NCBI GenBank assembly: GCA_964019425.1
Contig: OZ025813.1
Span: forward strand, 496,001-560,000
From: Flectonema sp. DT1601
Lineage: Eukaryota > Euglenozoa > Diplonemea > Diplonemida > Diplonemidae
Direction of reading: 5' to 3'
Length of the DNA stretch: 64,000 nt
Below the pieces are notes generated by a model. That model did not search any database. It worked only from the letters and a program-made list of their open reading frames with translations, and was not told the origin of the DNA. Positions 33,205-41,883 of this stretch are shown here, piece after piece. Within the stretch, counting starts at the first letter, position 1. Every line of letters begins with the position of its first letter. The translations under genes were made by a program, and so were the position numbers.

Positions 33205-33746
33205 ATTTCCCCAGGATCTTTTTCTCTGCAGAATTTTTTTAAAAAAAAAAAAAAAAAGAGAAACAAAGAGACTGAAGTACTCTAAAGGAGGCTAAGTGAT
33301 ACTGCATTCTGAGAGAAAAATAAAGCCTTGCGGCTGGTTCGACGGATGCCGAGCATGGCATAAGGAAAAAGAGGACAGAACAGCAAGCACATGCACAAGT
33401 TTGAACCAAAGTCCATCTGGGGCTGCGAGGACTTAACATCTCGCAGTGCAGACGGGTCCAATCTGCACATGAGCATTTCTTCTGTAAACTTACAAAAGAA
33501 CATGAACGAATGCAAAAAGTAGGAAAAAAAAATATTCGTTCGATTAACCACAACCATTTTCCTCGATAACACAAATATGAGAATAATTGGGCAACTTAAC
33601 GAATCATAAAGCTTTCTTTTAAAAACAGAATACGAACCAGTTCCTTAATTAAATCAACAACAAAAATGCCTGGTGACATTTAAAATCTCGTTGTGTGTAA
33701 AGTCCAGGGGCGGGGGTGGTGAAAAAACCTGTTCATGACCTAGTGA
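33205..33746. other. Interval between small ORF and coiled-coil gene
   Basis: Contains an A/T run at 33235-33257 and two acceptor-like sites on the minus strand (near 33272 and 33488). A minus-strand frame after the second (positions 33445-33487) could add about 15 residues to the coiled-coil protein and then join the kinesin exon in phase, but its donor would be GTTAAG, unlike all other donors here. Nothing else seen. Confidence 0.3.
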
Positions 33747-35660
33747 CTACGAAGTACTAAAACCTGTTGTGAATTTGTTGCTTAATGAAGAGCTAGTGAT
33801 GAGTTTCTCAAAGTAACACAAACCATTAGTCGATGAGCCATCAATACCCCAAGTCCTCTGCATCATATTAATTTCTAGTTTTGCAGCCACTAATTGTTCT
33901 GCGAGAGCATTCTTCTCAACAAGCTCGAGATATTGCCTGAAGTTAGATAAATACTTATTGTGGAGATACAAGAATATCGAAGACTATTCTTAGTAGAAAG
34001 CCGATTGTAAAAAGAGTAAGTAAGTGTATGAGTTTATTATAAATACAAACCTGCCTGGTGAAAGAGGATTCGGAGAAGACCTGGCTAACCAAGGAGAACT
34101 TGCAGCTGGAGATTGAGGCTGGGCAGCGACCTGCTGCACAGTGGCACGTAATTCTCTGCGTCTGCTGGGAGATGGAGGACTAATAGTTACTGGTTGAAGA
34201 GGTACCTTGTGTGGTTGCGGAGGAGCAAGTTCCACTGCTATCAAATCTGCTACATTGTCAGCTGTTGTTCCACCAACTATCAAACACTCTGCCACTGAAT
34301 CAATCTGAGGTGGATCCCCAAGAGTAGGGATGTCAAGATTTTCTTGTTGCTGCACACGCAGCAATGCCCGTAACTCTGAGGCCTCTTTCCGCAATTCTGA
34401 ATTTAAATTTGAAAGGTGCACGACGTCTCTCTGGCTAGCAAGCAGCTTTTCTTCGTAGTGCGCTTCTACACCAGAAACATGATTGATAAATGCATGTTCC
34501 GAATGCTTTGTTAGCATCATTTTATCTTGCTGAATTTGTTCGGTTTTAAGTGAAAGCGCAACGCGAAGTTCAGATATCTGCTTCTCAAGATTGGCAACGA
34601 CCATATGCCATCCATCATCAATTCCTTTTGTTTGAGACCCACCCATTGTGCTAAGTTGCGTAACCAGCTCTGTAATGGTCCTTGTAAGTCGTGCTTTCGT
34701 CTTCCCGGATGTTGAGAGAGATGCGTTACTCATCCTGGGTGAAAACATAGAACGAGCTGGAGAGACGCTGGATGGGTGATTTGGCGCACTTCTACTTCTT
34801 TTACGGAATACCTCATCACCCCTTCGTTGCTGACTGTGATTTACAGGAGTTTCCTTCTGCTTAGTACTGATAGTTGGAAGATGAAAAGATCCCCTTCTGC
34901 TAACAACTATTTCGGCTGTTGTGGTTGCTGTACTACCTTCACTAGTTTTAGTTCCGTTTACACTTCCTTGAGTGAGAGCGGCCTTGGGAGTACGAGGCGA
35001 GTTGGATTCGGAAGCTACTCCCGATCCCTCAGCTGTAGAGCTATCCACAGGGGGTTCTTCCTTAGACTTTCGAAGGCGGGTTGGTTGCGTTTTATTATTC
35101 GACGACCTTGTGTGCATGAGGTACGAAGGAATTCGCTTCATTGTTGGTGCATCTTCATCGCTGTCAGTATTGTCGTCGCTATTATTGCCATTGGCACTTA
35201 AACCACTCACAGCAAGTGTTGTTTTGGTGCTGTTTGTTTCATTATCTGTCACCGTAATTATTAATTCGGGTGTTGGCTCAGCCAACAGACTTCGCCGAAT
35301 GTGACTTTGCGAAGACAAAGAACGTCGTTGAGACTGCCTAATAGCTGCTGGAACTGTCGTTCGCTGATGCCTGACCGGTGTTCCCAAGATTGCCTTCATG
35401 TTTTGTACACTGCCGCTGCTTTTTGACTGAGGCCCTCCCCTAACACTCCCACTACTTCTCGACCTCCTAAAAGTACTTGGTGCTGACAAGGAGCGCATCT
35501 TTTTGCTAATCCCCGTTGGAGGAAGACTCGCCGCCAACCTTCCTTCCGAAGATGCATTCAATCTATAAGCCCGCAAGTCGCTCACCACAGGTCGCTTCAG
35601 TGTATTCAAGTGATGTTGCATTGAGAGTAGCTCCTTATCAGTGTGGCATCTATCATACAT
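33747..35660 (-). CDS. Ser/Arg-rich coiled-coil protein, possible kinesin tail
   Basis: Exons 34051-35660 and 33747-33936 join across a 114-nt GTTTGT...CAG intron (phase 2) to 599 aa, ending in a stop. Residues ~1-130 are basic and Ser-rich (RRSRSSGSVRG, RRSLSSQSHIRRS), the kind of tail that binds microtubules. Residues ~130-340 are low-complexity Ser/Thr. Residues ~350-455 form a coiled coil, followed by a Pro-rich linker (ISPPSPSRRR) and a second short helix in exon 2. A basic tail plus coiled coil is exactly what the kinesin motor 1.3 kb downstream lacks, so the two may be one kinesin-14 gene. Against that, a 57-aa frame with its own start and stop lies between, and the only good further donor (GTTTGTG, in exon 2) is in the wrong phase for direct joining. 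A GTGTGTGTTA donor near 35990 suggests a 5' UTR intron. Confidence 0.65.
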
Positions 35661-36060
35661 TTTTGCTATACATCACTGTAGTAATGATGAGTATACGAAA
35701 ATACTAAAACTATATATCACAAGTGAGAAAGGCTTACAGACAAGTTGCCTTGTCAAAATTGTGTAAAATTAGAAAATAAAACCTTTCACTATCGCTTCCA
35801 TATTTGATGTGTGTATTACCTGTGAAACATTCGCTTATGCGAAGGAACTAACTTCATCCGTGTACGACATGTAGACTATACAGCGTATCGTTTTGTTCAT
35901 ACTTCAGAATAATTAATAGGATTTCAGACTGATTTAACTAAGGAAGTATTGTAGTTCTACAATCATATATGCTCCATACCAATAACACACACCTAAGGCA
36001 AAGGCTCTGACCTCATTTCTGCACGAGCCATCGAACGCAGAACATGAAACAGGGTTAATC
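35661..36060. other. Promoter-side interval of the coiled-coil gene
   Basis: Contains a minus-strand splice-donor-like GTGTGTGTTA near 35990 and a matching acceptor (ACTACAG) near 35677, which together would excise a 5' UTR intron. No other gene is visible. The transposon-derived region starts at about 36060. Confidence 0.4.
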
Positions 36061-36335
36061 AAACCAATGTTCAAAGCTGGGAAACCCACTACAGGCTGGA
36101 TTCACAAGGGAAGATATACCTGCGAGCAGATCACCGTTTTAGCGGATGCTATCGTAAGGGGTCATGGGAAAAAGGAGATCGGTGCTCATGTCGTTCGATT
36201 TTACTGCTACGTTCGACAGGATCAAACACAAGATTCTTCCTTAAAAATTAGTTAAGATGGGTGCTCAATGTTATTATCAGATGGATCACAGACTTTCTTA
36301 CAAACAGGAAGGTTTTCGTGAGGTACTCGAGTCAA
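36061..36335 (+). pseudogene. Decayed LINE reverse transcriptase fragment (Z)
   Basis: Three reading frames in succession spell pieces of one reverse transcriptase. CEQITVLADAIVRG is in the first frame (about 36120-36170). FDFTATFDRIKHKIL, the motif A Asp region, is in the second (36194-36238). WITDFLTNRKVFVRY, the segment between motifs A and B, is in the third (36282-36326). At least two frameshifts and a stop separate them, so the copy is dead. It is cut at its 3' side where element Y begins. Its family is uncertain; it could be an old relative of element B. Confidence 0.7.
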
Positions 36336-38683
36336 CAATCATTATTTTTTGTTTTATCTCTCGCCAACTCAAGATTAATGTTGTTTAAGTGTTCTTCCGC
36401 TTTCGTAAATACAGTTTGAACTCTGTTTGACAGTCTACCAGCACAATTTTCGTCAGATACTACAAATGCAATATCATCTGCATAGAGTGACATGTTTGCT
36501 TTGTTCTCTATAATTTCGGTTATTTCATCAATGTAGAGTACAAATAATATACTCGCAAGGACTGTTCCCTGCGGGACTCCATTTGTGAGCTTAATGTACT
36601 TGCTTACTCTGCTGTTAATTATAGTCGCAGCTGTCCTTTTGTGCAGAAAGCTTTCGACCCACCTAATATAGTTTTCAGGTATCGACATCTTTCTCATTCT
36701 TTCTTGTAACTTGTGGTTGTTGACAGAATCAAAAGCTTTCTTTATATCCATAAAGACAACCGCCGAAGTTTTCCCTCTTATTCTATTCTCTTTGAGTATA
36801 TCGATTAGGTACAGAATCTGTTCCCTACACGATCTCGTTTTACGATAAGCAGCTTGATTATGACTCAGGTTTTTAACACCATTGTTATGTTTTTCCAAGT
36901 GATATACAAGTCTGTTCTTTATTAATTTTTCGATAAGTTTAGCGATCGCAGGGGTGAGCGCTATCATTCTGTAAGATGCTGGATTGTGGGGGTCTTTTCC
37001 GGGTTTTGCAATCGGTACCCAATAAGTCTGTTTCCAGTCATTAGGTACTACCATGTTCAACCAGGAGCTATTTAGGATATCAACTAATGTTTTTTGCATT
37101 TTGGGTTTTAGATTTTGCAACAGTATCGCATTCATTCCGTCAGGTGAAGATTTGGTACTATGTAGTTTTCCCAATTGTGTCATCACCTCAGAAAAAGTGA
37201 ACGGAACTATGTCATCTTTAATATTCATGTTGAAGTTATGTCTGTACTTTTCATTTATATCTTTCCCTACTATAGTTGAGAAGAAATCAGTAAAGAAATC
37301 AGCTTTTTCCTTATCGTCGATTATTTTTTCCATATTTGGGTTGTGTATAAATGGTATTTCTACCCTTTCACACCGCCCGTCAAGTTTTCTCACATCATCC
37401 ATGTACTTTAAAATGCCATCTTTGTTCGGAGATCCATCTTCCGTAACACATTCTTTCACTCTTTTTTCAATTTGTTGTTCCCTACATTCTTTTACTTTTT
37501 CACATATTTCTTCATTCAATTTCTTTAGTAGTGCCATATTTTCATCATTCAGGTCGCTGTCATCTGTAATTTCTTTTTGTTTAGATTCAAATTGACGAAG
37601 CCGTTTCATTAGTTCGGAGTTCCACCACTTCTTCGCTTTTCGCCTATGCACATAGATTCTAGGTACGTGTTTACTTTTTGCTTTTAATATTTCATTCTTA
37701 AAGATTTTTGCTTTCTTTTCATTGATTTTAATATTTTGGATTCTCTCAGAGACTAATTCAAGGTCATCACTGAAGTTTGTCCAATCAGCTTCGGCCCAGT
37801 TGAAACCACATTTTTTCACTTTTTGGTAGTCAACATTTTTGCACGAGTTTTGTATTACAATCATCATCGGTGAGTGATCAGAGTTAACTGTTCCAAGGGT
37901 AGACCAGGATTTTATTCTCATATTTGTATTCGTTAGGGTTATGTCCGGAGAGGTCCTTGATTCCAACCTTGTTGGAATTGATGGCTCATTCCAACACACA
38001 AGATTGTTTTCACTAATCCACTCAGATACGATTTCTCCGTTGATGTCATCAATGGGATTCTCTTCCCACATATGGTTATGTGTATTAAAGTCTCCCATTA
38101 TGACAACATCATTTTTCATATTATTTTTCAAGTCAATGCAATCTAGGCTAAGATTCGGGCACCTAGTACCTTTATATTGCAGGGGTGGACGATATATGTT
38201 ATAGACAATTAGAGGTTCATCACATTGTATTTCAACAGCTGATATTTCAAGTGAGTCACAATCACTTTGTGTGATCGCGATTTCTTTAAATTTATATTTA
38301 TTATGAACATAGGTTAGTAGACCTCCTCCTCTTATAGGTTTACCTACTTGTGTTGGAAGTGTTCTATCTTTCCTATATGAGTTATAATCTTCAATTACGG
38401 GTGTTTTCTTATTTTTCGTTAAAAATGTCTCTTGTATTAATAGCACGTCAGGTTCATAGTTAATAACAAGGAGACGTAGAAGTTCAATTGATGTTGTCAT
38501 CGACCTCGTGTTTACTGATATTATTTTAAGGTCTGTATAGTTTCTTTCATTATTTGGTTCCGGGTTGGGATGGACATTACCACGTTGAACCAGCAAGTTG
38601 TCATTAATCACATTTATGCTTTTCTCAACGTTGGTGTCTATTGGAGGGGACGGGTTGTTGTTTTTATGAGTATGGTCTGCATG
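36336..38683 (-). pseudogene. Y ORF2: endonuclease and partial reverse transcriptase
   Basis: ORF2 follows the TGA of ORF1 in the same frame, with no ATG before the endonuclease begins. The APE-type endonuclease is complete by motif (QETF, GDFNTH, SDHSP). The reverse transcriptase has SYRMIALT, FMDIKKAFDSV (motif A), NGVPQGTVLASILF (motif B) and YADD (motif C), then ends about 45 residues later. Thumb and RNase H are missing, so the copy cannot move by itself. The shared frame suggests stop readthrough; alternatively the TGA is a mutation in a once continuous frame. Confidence 0.8.
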
Positions 38684-39702
38684 TCAATCATATTCACCGT
38701 TTGACATGTCCACATCAGATCCACTGATCTCTGTCTGCCCTAATCCTGGCATTAGTATTTCTAGTTTTGTTTCAATTTGCATGAAACGTTTTTGGATTGC
38801 CTCAAAGTTTTTGTTTTGATTTGCAACATTATTTTCTATTTTCGCAACACGAACGTTGCTTATTTCGACATTTTTTTCAATGTTCTCTATTTTATTGAAA
38901 TACGTCTCATTCATCGACAATAATTTGTCAAGTTTACTCTCCATACCACTTTGTTGCACTTTTTCTTGTTTGTCTGATTCAGGCTTTGCCTGTGGTGCAC
39001 CTTCAGCTGTATGGGTTATCAGCTTTGGTTTCGGCCTTTCGGTTCGGGTGCAAGCAAGCTTCACCCCATGGTCTGGCCATTCCAACACCATTCTATTCTC
39101 ACCTCCCAGAAAGTCATCCTCTATTTTGAGGACCCACTTGCCATCAATTACTTTGATCGGCTTCACCACAATATCTTTTGTTGCGAAGTTCGCAATTATC
39201 TTGTCCACTGGGACTCCCTTGGGAATACCCTCTACCGAGAAGTATCCTAGGGACTTCACCCCAATACTTTTTCGTACCTGTTCCCTACAGGCGTTCTCTA
39301 CCCGTACTCCATAATTTCCCCTACACAGGGCTATTCCATAAGTGCTCTTTACACTTTCCTGCGCTAATATGGACGTTTTTAGGTCCATTCTCCCCAGCCA
39401 GATCACACTTAAGATCTGGTTCATGGGGTGGTCTTTCCTTAGTCTGAAAAACAGCCCTCCTCTTCCGGAGGCACTTAAAAATAGTCTTAGATTTGCTTCT
39501 TCTATCTTGAGAAGAATCGAGAAGGTTTTAAATTCAGGAAGTTTATCGTTGATTTTTTGTGTACTTATGTCGGGACGATAGAGCCCTAATATTTTTTCAC
39601 TGTAATTTATAGATGTTAAAATTCTTTGAAACGATGCTTTTACATCACAATTTTGTGTGTCGAAATCAGATACGCCTTTATACTCAGCTTCAGTCAAAGC
39701 CC

Positions 39703-40947
39703 TTTTTTTTTTGTGTGCACTGCAGGTTCCTTCGACCTGCTTTGCTGTTTGCGCTGTTAGGCGCGGTTGTTCTTTCTTTCTTCTGTAAACTTTCTTTTTG
39801 TGGGGATTGGGGATGGGATGGGGGGTTCCCGTAGGCTTCGTATCTTCTTTGTTTTCTTTGTTTATCAATTACTAAAGAGTTCAGTTTACTTCCTCATTTG
39901 GTCTAAGAACCGCATCTTTAAATTATGGATTTCCAGGTCTTCCGAGTATTTCAGCTATTTGGTCCAGTACCACTACAAAGTTGGACATGCTGCGTTGATT
40001 CTCCTTTAAGAAGCAGTCCTCTACTTTACTCACTACTTCACCAGTTTCGGTATTAATCATGCTGTGTATGTACAATGATCTCATCTTTTGGATACACCAG
40101 TGGTTGCACTTGAAAAGCACATGATGCGGTGTTGCAGTATCTCCATGACAGAAAATGCACTGTTCGTTTATTCCTTTTAGTTTAAGAGATCTACAGTGTC
40201 CAACTCTGAAGCGGGACATTAGGACTTCTTGTGGTCTCGTCAGTTCTTCTACAAAAGGTGGATGCCTCTGTTCGCCGGCTCCAATCCACTCCTCTCGTTT
40301 TCTTCTCTTGTGAAAAGTCATAAGGGTTCCCATATCCAGTCTAGTAACTAAACTCTCGAGTACCACACTGTCATCTGGAGGTTTCTTTATCGTACCTGCA
40401 GCGTGTTTTGCCACCTTGTCTGCTATTTCATTATACAGCACATCCATATGTGCTGGGACATACTGCATGTTAATATTAACACCTCTGTGTTCCAGTTTCA
40501 GTGCTAACTTCCAGATTGATGCGTTTGTAGCAGATTTCTGTTCTTCAGGTCCTCGCTCAAGTGCCTGTATTAGCGACATTGAGTCAGTTAGAATATGCGT
40601 CTTTGTTGTGGGAAGTATTCCTTCGGATGCCTTTTTGGTTTTCAGGAGTATCCTCATCGCTTGTTCCACGGCTATCTGTTCAGTTCTGTAGGAGCTTCCT
40701 GCTACAGGTATTCTGAATCCGGTCATGCTAACTTCCTTACCCTTCACTATTATCACAGATGCTCCTGACTTAGTCATGTACGTCTTCGTCCTATGTCTAA
40801 TAGACCCATCTGTGTACACCTTCACGTCTTCAATTGGTAGACCGGCTTCTTTGTCTTTTGCCTCTTCTTTTCCAAAACAGTAGTTGAATTCCATTGCATT
40901 AGTTACCTTCCATGATCGCATCTTATAGTGCTTTGGATTGATTTCCG
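39703..40947 (-). mobile_element. LINE X, 5'-truncated relative of the E family, inserted in Y ORF1
   Basis: Flanked by AGCCC target duplications. The 3' end (plus-strand left) is a run of 10 T, then GTGTGCAC and a GC-rich end with the same GCGC...GCGC hairpin as the E elements. It keeps only the RNase H and zinc-knuckle part of ORF2 plus the 3' UTR. Protein divergence from E1 and E2 is clear, so it is an older or separate subfamily. Confidence 0.85.
39923..40947 (-). pseudogene. X ORF2 C-terminal fragment (RNase H and zinc knuckle)
   Basis: Open from the truncation point to the stop at 39923. The RNase H acidic residues are in KVYTDGS, RTEQIAVEQA, LTDSMS and NEIADKVAK. A CX2C...HH...C knuckle (CIFCHGDTATPHHVLFKC) follows near the end. 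The endonuclease and reverse transcriptase are absent, as expected for a 5'-truncated insertion. The frame itself is undamaged. Confidence 0.8.
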
Positions 40948-41030
40948 AGCCCTCACGGTGGTTTCAGCAATAACAACGATTCCATCAGATACTTTCCAGT
41001 CAGCCATTTTGTGTTGTGTATGTCAATAAA

Positions 41031-41875
41031 GTTCCGTTAAATACCCTCCTGGGATGGAAAGAGCCGACGAGATACGGATAGCGAACTTCCGGACAGGATG
41101 TCACCCGCTAATTCAGAACTGGCGCAAGAAAATCGACTGCCCATTTTGTGGCGAACCGTCCTCACAGGTTCACCTGCTGCAGGGATGTCAATCTCCCAAA
41201 CTCGACTCTGCCAGGTTCAAAATCCTGGGCTTCTCAACACTGACCGGCAAGTGGGATCGCGATCGAGAACTTATTATTGCCAACGAAATTCCTAACCTTG
41301 AAGCTCTCTTCACTTTGGCGTGGCTTCCATCACTCGCGTTGATCATAAGGTGGATGGAACAAACATCTAACCTTAGACTTTGGAAGTAAAGTAGGTGACA
41401 TGTAGTCGCCAATATCAATTTGTTATTATTTTTAGTATTTTCATCATTATCAATCATCTCCTGGTTGGGTAACTGCACATCACCTTCAGTGTTGTCGCAG
41501 TGTCTCTTCCAACACTCCTGTCTCCTTCTTCTCCTATTCTCCTTATAAATTTCTCTTGAGGGCAGGCCTTCGGGCTGTTCAAGTGGTCTTTGACCACCGC
41601 TCTAGTTATATGCTCGATTCTTTGTTTTTCCTTATCGATGGTAGGAATGGTAACCGAATTAGCTTCGTGTGTCCAATTTCAAGGACGCGTGACCATTTAT
41701 TTTTTCCCGTTGCCGCTCTTCTTACGTCCTCAGGCGGAGCCTACCTATGTTTCCCGTGTTTTCCAATTTGTCAGACTTAAACCAAAAGAAAGTATAAAAG
41801 AAAGACAAAACAAAGAAGTGAAAAGAACAAAAACAAAGAGTCTGGAAGCACAGACGAGTGTAACCAAAAAAAAAA
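41031..41875 (+). mobile_element. LINE A, short 5'-truncated copy of the B family
   Basis: Nearly identical to 43491-44290 plus the downstream piece at 63122. It holds the last ~120 codons of ORF2 (to TAA at 41387-41389) with the CX2CX7HX4C knuckle (CPFCGEPSSQVHLLQGC), the whole 3' UTR and a run of 10 A (41866-41875). The 3' UTR has two strong hairpins, GCCTTCGGGC (41566-41575, UUCG loop) and GTGGTCTTTGACCAC (41583-41597). It is followed directly by GTACAAAA, the target duplication of B. Confidence 0.9.
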
Positions 41876-41883
41876 GTACAAAA

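Larger units (their letters stand above)
38684..41007 (-). pseudogene. Y ORF1, split by insertion of X
   Basis: The two halves are 40953-41007 (starting MADWKVSDGIVVIAETTVRA) and 38684-39702 (continuing LTEAEYKGVSDFD). They read in one frame when the X insertion and one copy of its 5-bp target duplication (AGCCC, at 39698-39702 and 40948-40952) are left out. The product would be about 357 aa: a central region that aligns by eye with ORF1 of the E elements (GIALCRGNYGVRVE against GLTISHGKIGLRVV), then a C-terminal coiled coil (~270-330). ORF1 proteins of LINEs bind the element RNA. The apparent longer N-terminus reaching 39868 is translated 3' UTR of X and is not real. Confidence 0.75.
36336..41030 (-). 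mobile_element. Non-LTR retrotransposon Y, 3'-truncated and interrupted by element X
   Basis: Read on the minus strand, Y begins near 41030 with a short 5' UTR and an ATG at 41007. It is split by X (39703-40947), resumes in ORF1, continues into ORF2 and stops abruptly just after RT motif C at about 36340, facing fragment Z. There is no thumb, RNase H, 3' UTR or poly(A). Target-primed insertion trims 5' ends, so loss of the 3' end points to a later deletion or rearrangement. Its 5' end abuts element A with no gap. Confidence 0.8.

Noticed and set aside
36067-36255. Plus-strand 62-aa ORF as a gene
   Set aside because: It is one frame of a frameshifted reverse transcriptase fragment.
39713-39868. 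Apparent N-terminus of Y ORF1 (Lys/Pro-rich)
   Set aside because: It is translated 3' UTR of inserted element X; the real N-terminus is at 40953-41007.
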